The notes under the pieces: model-generated
Database searches by the model: none
The model's input: only the letters and a program-made list of their open reading frames with translations
Told to the model about the DNA's origin: nothing
Assembly: GCA_037447215.1 (NCBI GenBank)
Contig: JBBIHB010000001.1
Location: forward strand, 191,840-255,839
Source of the DNA: UBA1413 sp037447215
GTDB taxonomy: Bacteria; Bacteroidota; Bacteroidia; Bacteroidales; Prolixibacteraceae
DNA: 64,000 bases
Direction: 5' to 3'
Part shown: positions 53,858-63,983 of the stretch, piece by piece
Numbering within the stretch: the stretch's first letter is position 1
Layout of the letters: each line of letters opens with the position of its first letter
Made by a program: the position numbers and the translations under genes

Positions 53858-55111
53858 ATGCTGTTTATCAGGTTAATTTACGAAAGTTTCAGTTTTGCAT
53901 GGAATTCACTTAAAGTAAATAAGCTTAGAACTTTGCTTTCCTTACTTGGGATTACCATTGGCATATTTGCAATTATTTCAGTATTTACGGTTATCGATTC
54001 GCTTGAACGATATATTCGTCAAAGTCTGAATTCGTTAGGGAGCAATATGGTTTACATACAGAAATGGCCCTGGACTCCTCCGGAAGGTGAGACCGAATAT
54101 CCCTGGTGGAAATATATGAACCGGCCGGTACCCAGGGTGACCGAAATTGACGAAATTATGCGCCGTTCCCGATTGGCCGACAACGCTGTTTTCTTTTTTG
54201 GGTTCTCACGGAAGGTTCAAACGGGGAGCGACAACATGGATAATGTGCAGATCCTTGCTTCGACCTTTCCATTACTCGATGTATGGAACCTTAAGCTTTG
54301 GCAGGGAAGGTATTTTACAGCTCAGGAAATGCATTCCGCATCGCCACTTGCCATCATTGGAAGTGAAATTGCTGAGAAATTATTTCCCAATCAGAATCCA
54401 TTGAACCGGTATATTAAAGTTATGGGCCACCAGTTTCAGGTTATCGGTATCTATGAAAAAACCGGTCAGGATATGTTCGGTACAAGTATGGACAAACGGG
54501 TTCATATCCCAGTCAACTATTCGATGAATATGCTTGATGTGCGTAACCGTGATCAGGGTCAGGCCATATGTGTAAAAGCCAAACCCGGAATCGATGATGA
54601 TGAATTCATAGCTGAATTACAGGCCATTATGCGTTCAATCAGGCGTCTGAAACCTTTAGATGAAAATAATTTTGCCCTCAATCAGGTAAACCTGATATCC
54701 ACACAATTTGATGCATTCTTTAAAGTTTTCAATATGGCCGGTTGGATAATCGGGGGATTTTCAATCCTGGTGGGAGGCTTTGGCATTGCCAATATCATGT
54801 TTGTATCGGTTAAAGAGCGAACCCGCATTATTGGTATCCAGAAATCGTTGGGTGCAAAAAAATTCTTTATCCTTATTGAATACATTTTCGAATCCATTGT
54901 GCTATCTGTTTTCGGGGGAGTAATAGGGTTGCTGCTGATATTTGCCGGAACCCTGATTTTCAATTATTTGTCGGGGATGTCAATTGTACTCACAATTGGG
55001 AATATAATCATGGGACTGATGATTTCGACAGTAATCGGTTTTATTGCAGGGATGATGCCTGCCCGAACCGCAGCCCGACTAGACCCGGTTGTAGCTATTA
55101 ATTCATTATAA
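53858..55111 (+). CDS. MacB/FtsX-type ABC transporter permease
   Basis: The 417-residue protein has an N-terminal membrane helix (about residues 22-44, LRTLLSLLGITIGIFAIISV), a large periplasmic MacB_PCD domain (about 45-280, LASTFPLLDVWNLKLWQGRY) and three C-terminal helices (FSILVGGFGIANIMFVSVKERTR etc.) closing with the PARTAARLDPVVAI motif. It needs a separate ATPase, which is not in the window. The substrate is unknown; MacB-like permeases export peptides, lipoproteins or drugs. It converges on mgtE with only 9 bp between. Confidence 0.88.
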   Translation: MLFIRLIYESFSFAWNSLKVNKLRTLLSLLGITIGIFAIISVFTVIDSLERYIRQSLNSLGSNMVYIQKWPWTPPEGETEYPWWKYMNRPVPRVTEIDEIMRRSRLADNAVFFFGFSRKVQTGSDNMDNVQILASTFPLLDVWNLKLWQGRYFTAQEMHSASPLAIIGSEIAEKLFPNQNPLNRYIKVMGHQFQVIGIYEKTGQDMFGTSMDKRVHIPVNYSMNMLDVRNRDQGQAICVKAKPGIDDDEFIAELQAIMRSIRRLKPLDENNFALNQVNLISTQFDAFFKVFNMAGWIIGGFSILVGGFGIANIMFVSVKERTRIIGIQKSLGAKKFFILIEYIFESIVLSVFGGVIGLLLIFAGTLIFNYLSGMSIVLTIGNIIMGLMISTVIGFIAGMMPARTAARLDPVVAINSL

Positions 55112-55120
55112 TCGTGATGG

Positions 55121-56479
55121 TTACATTATTTTCAGAAAAAACTGGCTCACAACAAAGTAAATTGTAAGTCCGAGAATATCGTTCATTGTTGTAATAAAAG
55201 GGCCGGTAGCCACAGCGGGATCGATTTTTAACCGGTTCAACGCCAGAGGGATAAGCGATCCAAATACCGAAGCAAGGGTCATTACAATAAACAGCGAGGT
55301 AGAAACCGCATAAGTGAGGCTCATACTGTCACTGAAAAAGAAATTGTAGATAAAAATAAGCACAGCAAAGATACCAGCCGTTAAAAATGCTACCGATAAT
55401 TGCTTCACGATTTTCTGCAAAGGAGTGGCAAAGTCGCGTACACCGCTGGCAAGTGTCTGTACCACAATTGACGAAGATTGAACCCCAATATTTCCGGCCA
55501 TGGCTGCAATCAAAGGGATAAAAAAGGCAGTTGCCGGCAGCTGTGACAAAGCATCTTCATGAGCGCCAATCACATGTGAGCCCATAATTCCACCGAAAAG
55601 CCCCACCATGAGCCAGGGAACCCTGGCACGGGTCAGGTGCCATACTTTATCCCCTACTTCAACTTCACCTGTAATACCTGAAACCATGTTATAGTCGCGT
55701 TCAGCTTCTTCGCGCATAACATCCATAACATCGTCGAAGGTGATCCGGCCTTTCAAACGGCCTATCTCATCTACTACAGGTATTGCAACCAGGTCGTACT
55801 TTTCCATAACCTGTGCCACTTCTTCCTGGGGTGTATCGGTTGTTACCCATTTCACATCAGGGTTATATATGTGTTTAATCTGGGTACTTGTACTGTTCAG
55901 AATAAGTTTTTTCAACGACAGTACACCTTTTAATTTGTTGTCGTCATCTACCACATACACGTAATAAATATCATCGACATCCTCTGACTGGCGACCAATT
56001 TCCTTCAGACAGGTAGCAACCGTCCAGTTTTCGTTTACTGCTACCAGCTCTTTTGCCATTATCCCCCCTGCAGTGTCTTCATCATATTCAAGAAGATCTA
56101 CAATATCGCCAGCAATTTCGACGTCGCCAATCTCATTCAGTACCGATTTTTTTACGTCTTCATCAAGCTCTCCCAAAATATCGGCCGCATCGTCAGAATC
56201 CATGAATTCGATAAACTGCCTCGCGATATATTCCGGTGGGAGGGCATTCAAAAACTTTTTCCTGTCATCTTCCGGAATTTCGATCAAAACATCCGAAGCC
56301 TTCTCTCCATCGAGCAACAGGTAGATATACTTTGCCTCTTCCATATTGAGGGCATCCATGATCTCGGCAATATCGGCCGGATGAAGCTCTTCGAGCAGCT
56401 CGGCAACCTGTTTTTCATCGTTTGCTTCAATAAGCATCCGTAGGTTGTCAATAAATTCCCTGTTTAGTTCAAAATTCAT
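55121..56479 (-). CDS. mgtE: Magnesium transporter MgtE
   Basis: The 452-residue protein has the cytoplasmic N-domain (MgtE_N repeats, LLEELHPADIAEIMDALNME), two CBS domains (about residues 135-255; TGGIMAKELVAVNENWTV, VMEKYDLVAIPVVDEIGRLK) and a five-helix pore domain with GNIGVQSSSIVVQTLASG (ion-binding helix) and NRLKIDPAVATGPFITTMND. It transports Mg2+ and is gated by Mg2+ binding to the N and CBS domains. It overlaps the upstream rsmA by 4 bp (ATGA). Confidence 0.95.
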   Translation of the reverse strand: MNFELNREFIDNLRMLIEANDEKQVAELLEELHPADIAEIMDALNMEEAKYIYLLLDGEKASDVLIEIPEDDRKKFLNALPPEYIARQFIEFMDSDDAADILGELDEDVKKSVLNEIGDVEIAGDIVDLLEYDEDTAGGIMAKELVAVNENWTVATCLKEIGRQSEDVDDIYYVYVVDDDNKLKGVLSLKKLILNSTSTQIKHIYNPDVKWVTTDTPQEEVAQVMEKYDLVAIPVVDEIGRLKGRITFDDVMDVMREEAERDYNMVSGITGEVEVGDKVWHLTRARVPWLMVGLFGGIMGSHVIGAHEDALSQLPATAFFIPLIAAMAGNIGVQSSSIVVQTLASGVRDFATPLQKIVKQLSVAFLTAGIFAVLIFIYNFFFSDSMSLTYAVSTSLFIVMTLASVFGSLIPLALNRLKIDPAVATGPFITTMNDILGLTIYFVVSQFFLKIM

Positions 56480-57255
56480 GGTTCCCGATTTTTATGGTTT
56501 CCCAATTCGCTGGTTAATTCAATAAACTGATCAACCGAAAGTTGTTCGGCACGAAACCCGGCAAACCTTTTAGGGATGAAATAACCCAAAGGTTTCAGGG
56601 AATTCCTCAGCACTTTCCTCCTTTGATTAAAACTGGTTTTCACTACCTGTATAAAAAGCTCCTCGTCGCAATTTAGCTTCCAATCCGGCTTACGGATTAA
56701 TCTGATCACAGCCGATTTTACCTTGGGCGGGGGATTAAATACATTTTCGGAAACAGAAAACAAATATTCAACCCGATAAAATGCCTGCATCAGAACACTG
56801 AGTATTCCGTATGTTTTGGTTCCATGGGCAGCACAGAAACGATCGGCTACCTCTTTTTGCAACATCCCCACAACCTGAACAGTTTTTTGGCGATTTTCAA
56901 GTACCCTGAAAAAAATCTGAGATGAAATGTTGTAGGGGAAGTTGCCGATAATGCTGAACTCCGATGGGAAAACTTCCGCAAGATCAAATTTCAGGAAATC
57001 TCCATCTATTATTCGTATCTGATCTGTGTAAAAATTATTTTGAAGATATTCAACCGATTCACGGTCAATCTCTATCAGGGTTAGGTTTATTCGGGGATTT
57101 TGAAGAAGAAAAGATGTAAGGACTCCCATACCCGGACCTATTTCCAACACATCAGGTGTGCCGGAAAGATCCAGGCTTTCAACAATTTTTCGGGCAATAT
57201 TCTTGTCTTTCAAAAAATGCTGACCTAAACTCTTTTTGGGCCTTACAACACTCAT
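56476..57255 (-). CDS. rsmA: 16S rRNA (adenine1518/1519-N6)-dimethyltransferase
   Basis: The 259-residue protein starts KKSLGQHFLKDKNIARKIV and has the AdoMet site VLEIGPGMGVLTSFLL, the acidic loop LTLIEIDRESVEYL, and the catalytic NFPYNIS motif. The C-terminal helical domain is shown by FNPPPKVKSAVIRLI and SFNQRRKVLRNSL. It dimethylates two adjacent adenines at the 3' end of 16S rRNA. It is coupled to mgtE by a 4-bp overlap, a pairing frequent in Bacteroidota. Confidence 0.96.
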   Translation of the reverse strand: MSVVRPKKSLGQHFLKDKNIARKIVESLDLSGTPDVLEIGPGMGVLTSFLLQNPRINLTLIEIDRESVEYLQNNFYTDQIRIIDGDFLKFDLAEVFPSEFSIIGNFPYNISSQIFFRVLENRQKTVQVVGMLQKEVADRFCAAHGTKTYGILSVLMQAFYRVEYLFSVSENVFNPPPKVKSAVIRLIRKPDWKLNCDEELFIQVVKTSFNQRRKVLRNSLKPLGYFIPKRFAGFRAEQLSVDQFIELTSELGNHKNREP

Positions 57256-57435
57256 CTCCCTCCTGATCGTTCATCGCTCTTTATTTCTTTATAAACTCTG
57301 CAAAAATCAAAGTAATTTCTACTTTTGTAATTGTTTAATTGTTTATTAAATTTCCCGAAAAGGCAGGTAAAAATAATCAACTTTGTTGTGAAACCTTAAC
57401 TGATGGGTATTTAAATTCATATATATCACAGAAAA

Positions 57436-58440
57436 TTGAAACAGAAAATAAAAAAGTCATTAAAATTCCTGATTTTCTTTGTCATTGGAATACTAATCTT
57501 CTGGATAATATATAAAGACCAGGACATTGACAGGATAAAATCTATTCTTACAAGCGATGTAAATTATTTCTGGATATGGATTTCGATTTTCATTGGATTT
57601 TTGAGCCATATCAGCCGTGCCATCCGTTGGCGATACCTGATTGAACCCATGGGGCACATGCCCCGTCTGGTCAATACTTTTTTCGCAGTTATGATTGGAT
57701 ATATCATGAACCTTGTTATTCCGCGAATGGGAGAACTTTCAAAATGCGGGGTGCTTGCGAGGTATGAAAAAATCTCCTTTGCCCGGTTAATAGGTACCAT
57801 GATTACCGAACGGATATTTGACCTGCTGGCACTTGGATTCTTTACGCTATTGATGGTTTTCACCCAGTTCGGGCAGGTCATCAGATTTTTAAAACAAAAT
57901 CCAGAAGTAGAAAGCAAGCTTATTTCGTTAATAACCTCACCGCTTTTGATTGGCACCGGGGTTTTAATGATAATTCTTCTGGTTTTGTTTTGGAATAAGA
58001 TCAGGCGCAGTAAAATTTTCCGGAAAATTGAATATACAGCAAACCATTTCAAAGAAGGTATCCTCTCTTTCAGGTTTATCCGCAACAAATGGGCATTTCT
58101 TTTTCATACAATATTTATTTGGAGTATGTATTTTATGATGCTGTATGTATCATTTTTTGCTTTCGATTTTACTTCGGGGCTCTCACCTCTGGCCGGTCTA
58201 ACCACTTTTGTTATGGCCAGTTTCGGAATGGTTGCCCCTGTTCAGGGAGGAATCGGTGCATGGCATTTTATGACCCGCGAATCACTGGCATTGTATGGCG
58301 TTCCTTATGACGATGGTATAATCTTCGCTTTCCTTGCTCATGGTATCATGACTTTAATGATTATCGTTCTGGGACTGTTCTCATTTCTGGCGCTTCCATT
58401 TGTCAACCGCAGAAATTCAGAAGAAATCCCTGAAATATGA
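57436..58440 (+). CDS. Lysylphosphatidylglycerol-synthase-TM-region (flippase-like) membrane protein
   Basis: The TTG start at 57436 gives 334 residues; no ATG lies near. Eight hydrophobic segments and the family motifs FLSHISRAIRWRYLIEPMG, IPRMGELSKCGVLARYEKIS and APVQGGIGAWHFMTRESLAL identify the LPG_synthase_TM family. The lysyl-transferase domain of MprF is absent, so it is a stand-alone membrane half. Related proteins are suggested to flip lipids or glycolipids. The stop overlaps the start of the next permease by 4 bp, so the two are coupled. Confidence 0.85.
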   Translation: MKQKIKKSLKFLIFFVIGILIFWIIYKDQDIDRIKSILTSDVNYFWIWISIFIGFLSHISRAIRWRYLIEPMGHMPRLVNTFFAVMIGYIMNLVIPRMGELSKCGVLARYEKISFARLIGTMITERIFDLLALGFFTLLMVFTQFGQVIRFLKQNPEVESKLISLITSPLLIGTGVLMIILLVLFWNKIRRSKIFRKIEYTANHFKEGILSFRFIRNKWAFLFHTIFIWSMYFMMLYVSFFAFDFTSGLSPLAGLTTFVMASFGMVAPVQGGIGAWHFMTRESLALYGVPYDDGIIFAFLAHGIMTLMIIVLGLFSFLALPFVNRRNSEEIPEI

Positions 58441-59690
58441 ATACAGAACTTTTTATAGCCCGTCGCCTTTTCAGTGAAAAAGAGAGCCGACAACACCTAT
58501 CGCGAAAAATTATCAATATTGCTTTGGTGGGAATTGCATTGGGCATTACAGTCATGTTGATATCGGTGGCCATTGTCACTGGATTTAAAAAGGAAGTAAG
58601 GGAAAAAGTCATCGGTTTTGGTTCTCATATCCAAATTGTAAACTACGATTCAAACTTTTCTTACGAAACAGCACCTGTGAGTGAAGAGCAACCATTCCTT
58701 GCCGATTTGAAGCAACTTCCAAACATCAGCCATATATATAGATTTGCAACAAAACCAGGAATAATCAAAACTGATGACAATATTCAGGGAATTGTTTTAC
58801 AGGGAGTGGATAGAGATTTTAAATGGGATTTTTTCAGCCAAAATCTGAAATATGGCCACTTACCTGACCTTACAACCCTTGAACGTTCGCCTGAAATACT
58901 GATTTCGGAGAACCTGAGTAAATTATTGATAGTTAATACCGGTGACCCCATTTATATGTATTTCATCAACCAGGATGAACAGATTCCCCGGATCAGGCAG
59001 TTCAGAATTTCGGGAATATACAACACAAACCTGCAAGAGTTTGATGATCTTTTTGTGATGGCCGACATCAGGCAAATTCAACACATCAATAATTGGGATT
59101 CAACACAAATAAGCGGATTTGGCATTAATGTAAAAAATTTCAATCATCTGGCTGAAACCGAGTTCTTAGTTCGTGAATCTATTCTGAATTACAGTTATAC
59201 TCAGGGGAATACACTAAGACCAATTTCAATCGTGGGGAAATATCCGCAAATTTTTGACTGGCTCTCAATACTCGATATGAACGTTTGGGTCATTCTTGCC
59301 CTGATGGTAATTGTTGCAGGATTTAATATGATTTCAGCCCTGCTTGTCCTGATTCTTGAAAGGAGCACTATGATCGGTATTTTGAAATCGATGGGAAGCA
59401 AGAATAAAAGTCTCTGGAAAATTTTTCTTTACCTTTCAACTTTCCTGGTTTCAAGGGGTATGCTGTGGGGTAACCTGTTTGGTATTTCACTGTTATTGCT
59501 CCAAAAACATTTCAGCCTGATGAAACTCGATCCTTCAGCATATTATATGAATGTGGTCCCTGTAAATATTTCGATTACACACATCATGCTCCTCAATGCA
59601 GGTGCAATTCTGATCACACTCACAATGTTGATAATGCCCGCATTTTTTGTCAGTAAAATATCTCCTGATAGATCGATACTTTTCGATTAA
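58437..59690 (+). CDS. LolC/LolE-type ABC transporter permease (FtsX family)
   Basis: The 417-residue protein opens NTELFIARRLFSEKESRQHL, the LolC/E-like start, with a first helix at about residues 28-48 (IALVGIALGITVMLISVAIV), a periplasmic MacB-like domain (about 50-265) and three helices (VWVILALMVIVAGFNMISAL; GILKSMGSKNKS; final PAFFVSKISPDRS). It probably moves lipoproteins out of the inner membrane together with an unlinked LolD ATPase. The ATG overlaps the previous stop (ATGA). Confidence 0.88.
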   Translation: MNTELFIARRLFSEKESRQHLSRKIINIALVGIALGITVMLISVAIVTGFKKEVREKVIGFGSHIQIVNYDSNFSYETAPVSEEQPFLADLKQLPNISHIYRFATKPGIIKTDDNIQGIVLQGVDRDFKWDFFSQNLKYGHLPDLTTLERSPEILISENLSKLLIVNTGDPIYMYFINQDEQIPRIRQFRISGIYNTNLQEFDDLFVMADIRQIQHINNWDSTQISGFGINVKNFNHLAETEFLVRESILNYSYTQGNTLRPISIVGKYPQIFDWLSILDMNVWVILALMVIVAGFNMISALLVLILERSTMIGILKSMGSKNKSLWKIFLYLSTFLVSRGMLWGNLFGISLLLLQKHFSLMKLDPSAYYMNVVPVNISITHIMLLNAGAILITLTMLIMPAFFVSKISPDRSILFD

Positions 59691-59757
59691 GAATACCTGC
59701 AACATAAAAACAGGAGAATAAATTCAGAAAACGGCCCTGTTTTTATATATTTACAAA

Positions 59758-60393
59758 ATGAAGCATTGGAAAGAAAATATTGGCAGATTACTTTTAAGAG
59801 GGCTTCCGGGGGAAAAATCTCATTTGAAAATGCTGCCCCCCGGGAGGGACTTGAAAGTATCGCCAGGCAATATTCAAAGTATAATGCCAAGTGGGGTACT
59901 TTTACCGATATTTCCCGAAAACGGGGAATTGTTTGCCTGCATGATCAAGCGTTCTGCAACCATGAAAATCCATGCTGGCCAGGTTGGTTTCCCTGGTGGC
60001 AAACAAGATCAAAACGACACAAATGCAAAAGATACAGCCCTGAGGGAAACATCAGAAGAGATTGGATTGACCCATTGTGAAATTGAAATTTTGGGGGAAC
60101 TTACGCCACTTTATGTATCGGTGAGCAATTTCATGATTTACCCATTTGTTGCCTGGATTGATAAAAGGCCAATGCTGTCATTAAACCGACACGAAGTGGA
60201 GAAAATGCTTTTTTTTCCACTTATTTCCTACCTGAGACATCCTGAGGTAAAATACAAGTCGTTGCATACCGTTTCAGGAAAATTCAAGGTGCCCGGCATA
60301 TCATTCGAAGGAGAATTTATATGGGGAGCAACAGCAATGATCCTGATGGAGTTTCTGGATATTCTGAAAAAAAGAAAATTCATTCGGGGATGA
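59758..60393 (+). CDS. NUDIX hydrolase, CoA pyrophosphatase type
   Basis: The 211-residue protein has the CoA-specific upstream motif MIKRSATMKIHAGQVGFPGG (residues 62-81) immediately followed by a NUDIX box (about 81-104) ending ALRETSEEIGL. In the UPF0035 family these two together indicate hydrolysis of CoA to 4'-phosphopantetheine and 3',5'-ADP. The C-terminal domain (KYKSLHTVSGKFKVPGISFE) is as expected. It overlaps the convergent mltF gene by 14 bp. Confidence 0.9.
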   Translation: MKHWKENIGRLLLRGLPGEKSHLKMLPPGRDLKVSPGNIQSIMPSGVLLPIFPENGELFACMIKRSATMKIHAGQVGFPGGKQDQNDTNAKDTALRETSEEIGLTHCEIEILGELTPLYVSVSNFMIYPFVAWIDKRPMLSLNRHEVEKMLFFPLISYLRHPEVKYKSLHTVSGKFKVPGISFEGEFIWGATAMILMEFLDILKKRKFIRG

Positions 60394-61807
60394 CATTTTT
60401 ATAATGCGCATAGTGATTGAGTACAGCAGAAACAAACTCATAGGGCTCACTTCCACGTGCATAACCCCATTTCACCACAGGATCGGAATAATACCTTGAC
60501 TGCGATTTATTCAAAAGAAAATAATCCACATTATTTTTCCACCTGAAAGGGTCTTTGCCATATTTCCCCGCAAGCCGTTGAGCATCTTTGACGTGGCCCA
60601 ATCCAACATTATAGGCAGCCAGCACAAACTTTATCCTTTCATTCCGGTCAGAAATTTCGCTCTTCAACTGCGAATCGAGCCACGACAGCAATTTAATTCC
60701 ACCGCTGATGTTCTGTTCGGTGTCTGAAATATTATCCACGCCAAAAGCACGTGCAGTTTCGGGCATAATCTGCATAAGTCCGGATGCACCTGCCCACGAA
60801 TTTGCTGCTGTATCGAATTGCGACTCATGATAAATAATCGAAGCAATCAAACGCCAATCCCAATCCTTAAATGCTGCTTCTTTCCTGATAATATCATCGT
60901 ATGGCGAAATTCGGCCCTGATTGAGACTGTGGTAAACATTCCTTGCTCGCTGGATGCTCCTGTCGGCCGAAAAATATTTTACCTGCAAATGCCTGTATTC
61001 ATCAGTTTCGATAAACTCTTTAAGCCAATTATCAACATATTCTTTTAGCCGGGTTGCATTTTTTCTTACAGCCCAGGCAATATTTTGCCTGAAACTGAGT
61101 GGCACCGATACATCGAGGTTATTGCAATGCTTTGCATATAATTTTGCAATATTCTCATCACATACTGTGTAATCTATTTCACCCGAAGAAACCATGTCAA
61201 CAAGCTGCTCAATTCCGGCAATTGAATCCTGAACAATTGTGAGCTTAGATCCGATTTCTTCCTCAATGCTATGAAGCCTCGAAACAAATGCCGTATGTTT
61301 CTGTACGGTTATGATTTTACCCGTCAGCTCGAGTTGGTTATTAACATATCTGTTGTCAGATTTTGTTTCAGGATTTTTTTTGCGTTGTACAAGCACCTGG
61401 CGGGTTTGAGAAACAGGCATGGTAAAATCGACCCTACTGGCCCTTTCGCGAGTTATTGTAAGATTTTTTGCTGCCAGGTCAAATCTTCCGGTTTCAAGCC
61501 CTTTAAATGTTTCCTCAAGGTCGTTACTAACAACAAACTCAAGTTTAACCCCAAGTTCGTTAGCAAGTTTTTTAAGCATCTCATATTTGAACCCCATAGG
61601 CTTACCCCGATACACAAAATAATTGGTAAAGTTGTAATCAACCACTACCTTCAACTTTCCTTCTTTAAGTATTCCATCAAGGTCTCTCAAAGGGGCTTCA
61701 AAACGTCCGGAATTCCATACACTGGAGCTCCGGGTCTGCTCAACAATAATCGAGAAAGCAGACATTAATATTATCATAGCCAGTATATTTCTATATTTCA
61801 AGATCAT
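60380..61807 (-). CDS. mltF: MltF-type membrane-bound lytic transglycosylase
   Basis: The ATG at 61807 (MILKYRNILAMIILMSAFSI) is preferred to a TTG two codons upstream; the product has 475 residues. A signal/anchor is followed by an SBP_bac_3-type domain (about residues 45-265: DYNFTNYFVYRGKPMGFKYE) and an SLT lysozyme-like domain (about 290-470) with the catalytic Glu in ASIIYHESQFD and WAGASGLMQIMPETA. It cleaves glycan strands to give anhydro-muropeptides. It lies 30 bp downstream of the porin gene. Confidence 0.92.
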   Translation of the reverse strand: MILKYRNILAMIILMSAFSIIVEQTRSSSVWNSGRFEAPLRDLDGILKEGKLKVVVDYNFTNYFVYRGKPMGFKYEMLKKLANELGVKLEFVVSNDLEETFKGLETGRFDLAAKNLTITRERASRVDFTMPVSQTRQVLVQRKKNPETKSDNRYVNNQLELTGKIITVQKHTAFVSRLHSIEEEIGSKLTIVQDSIAGIEQLVDMVSSGEIDYTVCDENIAKLYAKHCNNLDVSVPLSFRQNIAWAVRKNATRLKEYVDNWLKEFIETDEYRHLQVKYFSADRSIQRARNVYHSLNQGRISPYDDIIRKEAAFKDWDWRLIASIIYHESQFDTAANSWAGASGLMQIMPETARAFGVDNISDTEQNISGGIKLLSWLDSQLKSEISDRNERIKFVLAAYNVGLGHVKDAQRLAGKYGKDPFRWKNNVDYFLLNKSQSRYYSDPVVKWGYARGSEPYEFVSAVLNHYAHYKNVIPE

Positions 61808-61837
61808 ATACAAAATTTAAAATTAATAAAGTGCTTG

Positions 61838-63838
61838 TTAATTATAGAATGACCATGCTACTCCAAGCCTGAAAGTCATTCTGTTCATAGGGTAATTTAG
61901 TGCTGTAAAATATGGACGGTTTAAAAATTGTGAACCGATATTCATATACTGAAAAAAGACCCGTGTTCTTTTCAGCTTAAGATTTGCAAATGCATCCATG
62001 TATGGATAGTCGCCATACTTTTGCTGAGTCTGTAAATAAAAAAATCCGGTTGCAGGATCGTAAGCATCAACATAGTACTTTGTATTGAACCTGATGTCCA
62101 TACCGATCTGGGTAAACAATACCTTCGAAATTACCAAATCATAATAAGGAACCAGCCTGGCAGAAAAATCGGGCAGGTGTATATATTGTGATGCTGAGGC
62201 TTTTTGCCAAAGCACCTGCATTTTAAAACCAAAATTCCCAAAAGTGAAATCTTTATTCAGAAAAGCTGATAAAATCAGTTGTTCATTTTTGGTTTGCTGA
62301 GGTATCCCTCCGTATCCGTGAAAAATAAAATTATTAATGAGCGAGTAGCGGGCTCCTGCTTCAAGCTTATTGAGTGGTGATATAAAAGTAAACGAAGCAT
62401 TCATAATCTGCTCATTCATAAAATCATTCTCCCATTTAATCCTGTTCGAGAAATATTCCTGCAGAAAATAATCAGGCACCCGGTTGATTAATTCCCCAAA
62501 GATGCGGATTGAAGCTGCTGAGTCGGATATAAAAATCAATGGCTTTGATATTAATCCTTTTAACTCAGTCTGTCCGGCAAGAAAACCGGTAATATACTGC
62601 TTACCTTCAAAATCCCAAGTCCAGAAATTTCCCAAATGCCTGAAAATTCCTCCGCCTAAATAAACGTTCGCATAGCTGCTTTTGTTCCACCGTGGATTGG
62701 GTCCTATATAAAGATGTTTTTCAAATGTTCCCGGATAAAAAGGGTAAACCGGATTATTATAACCCGGAGCTGCAAACAAACGATTTACAAAATCAACGCC
62801 GATGTAAGCACGTTGGCCAAAACTGAATTTTTTCTGTGCAGTTTCATGAAACTTCAACTGTAGCTGATTATTGACCGAATTAAATCTTGTGGAGTCGTAT
62901 GTAAACTCCGGGTTCAAATAAAAGTTTTTAAAATATTCACTGTTATCACTTCTATCCCCTTCCCGAAAAGTTCGTATAAAATTCTCCATCTTGTATTTGT
63001 AAATCACACTTGCAACGGGTCTGAATAGTTCAACATCACCGATAACCGATTTTGACCCCACAATGTATTCGCCATTTGCAAAGAAATACATGTTACGCAG
63101 TTCAAATCTTGCATCGCTAAGCCACATTGAAATAAACTCCTGTTCACTGATTTCAAGCAACTGTGCAGGATTAATCATACCCCCATTTTCAAGATTCCGG
63201 ATACGGTTGGAGATAAATCCACCGTATAAATTGATTTTTTCAGTATTGTAACTCGAATACAATGCTATGGAGTTGTTACGGTTTTCCTGAAAACTGTATT
63301 GTCCCGCTGATTTAGCCTGGTCATATCTGAAAGTAACATTCAGGTCGCGGTTAATATTCTGTGAATGCAAAACATTGAAACGAGTTTCGTTCTGCCTGTT
63401 CTGATTTTCACTCTGACTATAGTCGAGCATGGAGTAAGGCGTAGTGGTGTTATAAAAGTTGAGCCTTTCAGGAGTTAGGATAAATGTGTCGTGTGTACGG
63501 GCAAAATAAAACTTCGACGCAAAATTTCGCTTTGAATAATCATTACTCAAATAGGCTCCACCATAATTTCCGGTGTAGGTGTTAGTAATCGACTGTTTGA
63601 ATATGGGGTGATAATTATGAAAGAATTTATGCAAGGTATCCAATTTAATCGAATCAATGAAAGCCCCTTCATGGGTAAGATTCCATGAAACAACTCTTGA
63701 GGCAACATTTTTTTCGGGCTGTTGCCTGCTTTGTTCTAATTCATCCTGGTTAATTTCCTGGTCAGGCCGAAACTGTCCGTAAACATCCCATGCGAATAAA
63801 ACAAGGAATAATTTCAATATATAATAAAGTCTGTTCAC
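61838..63838 (-). CDS. Putative porin (large outer-membrane beta-barrel)
   Basis: The 666-residue protein has a signal peptide (MNRLYYILKLFLVLFAWDVY) and a long strand-rich sequence with frequent aromatic girdle residues and paired polar turns, ending LGVAWSFYN. It matches the Bacteroidota 'putative porin' family of beta-barrels often near lytic transglycosylases. The N-terminal plug-like region (EINQDELEQSRQQPEKN) is unusual in sequence. The substrate is unknown. It has its own consensus promoter and is followed by mltF. Confidence 0.8.
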   Translation of the reverse strand: MNRLYYILKLFLVLFAWDVYGQFRPDQEINQDELEQSRQQPEKNVASRVVSWNLTHEGAFIDSIKLDTLHKFFHNYHPIFKQSITNTYTGNYGGAYLSNDYSKRNFASKFYFARTHDTFILTPERLNFYNTTTPYSMLDYSQSENQNRQNETRFNVLHSQNINRDLNVTFRYDQAKSAGQYSFQENRNNSIALYSSYNTEKINLYGGFISNRIRNLENGGMINPAQLLEISEQEFISMWLSDARFELRNMYFFANGEYIVGSKSVIGDVELFRPVASVIYKYKMENFIRTFREGDRSDNSEYFKNFYLNPEFTYDSTRFNSVNNQLQLKFHETAQKKFSFGQRAYIGVDFVNRLFAAPGYNNPVYPFYPGTFEKHLYIGPNPRWNKSSYANVYLGGGIFRHLGNFWTWDFEGKQYITGFLAGQTELKGLISKPLIFISDSAASIRIFGELINRVPDYFLQEYFSNRIKWENDFMNEQIMNASFTFISPLNKLEAGARYSLINNFIFHGYGGIPQQTKNEQLILSAFLNKDFTFGNFGFKMQVLWQKASASQYIHLPDFSARLVPYYDLVISKVLFTQIGMDIRFNTKYYVDAYDPATGFFYLQTQQKYGDYPYMDAFANLKLKRTRVFFQYMNIGSQFLNRPYFTALNYPMNRMTFRLGVAWSFYN

Positions 63839-63856
63839 TAATTTTCAAAGGTGGCA

Positions 63857-63889
63857 CAAAATTATAAATTCAATGGGGTGCAAATCAAA
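63857..63889 (-). promoter_or_regulatory. Bacteroidota-type promoter for the porin gene
   Basis: On the minus strand TTTG (63889-63886), 21 nt spacer, then TAATTTTG (63864-63857), all within consensus. The start codon at 63838 is about 18 bp downstream. Confidence 0.65.
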
Positions 63890-63953
63890 AAGTTGAATGA
63901 TTTCTGATAAATTAACAAGAATTAGAGGATGTTTAACACTTTCGTAAAGCAAG

Positions 63954-63983
63954 AAACCCTGGCTCAAGGAAGAACCAGGGTTT
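63954..63983 (-). terminator. Minus-strand terminator of a gene beyond the right edge
   Basis: AAACCCTGG (63954-63962) pairs with CCAGGGTTT (63975-63983), a 9-bp stem with a 12-nt loop. On the minus strand it is followed by TTTCTTGCTTT, so it terminates leftward transcription. The sequence to its right (63988-64000) could be the 3' end of an RNA gene cut by the edge. Confidence 0.7.

Noticed and set aside
53858..59690. A complete Lol or Mac exporter locus
   Set aside because: Two permeases are present but no ATPase or adaptor gene was found near them.
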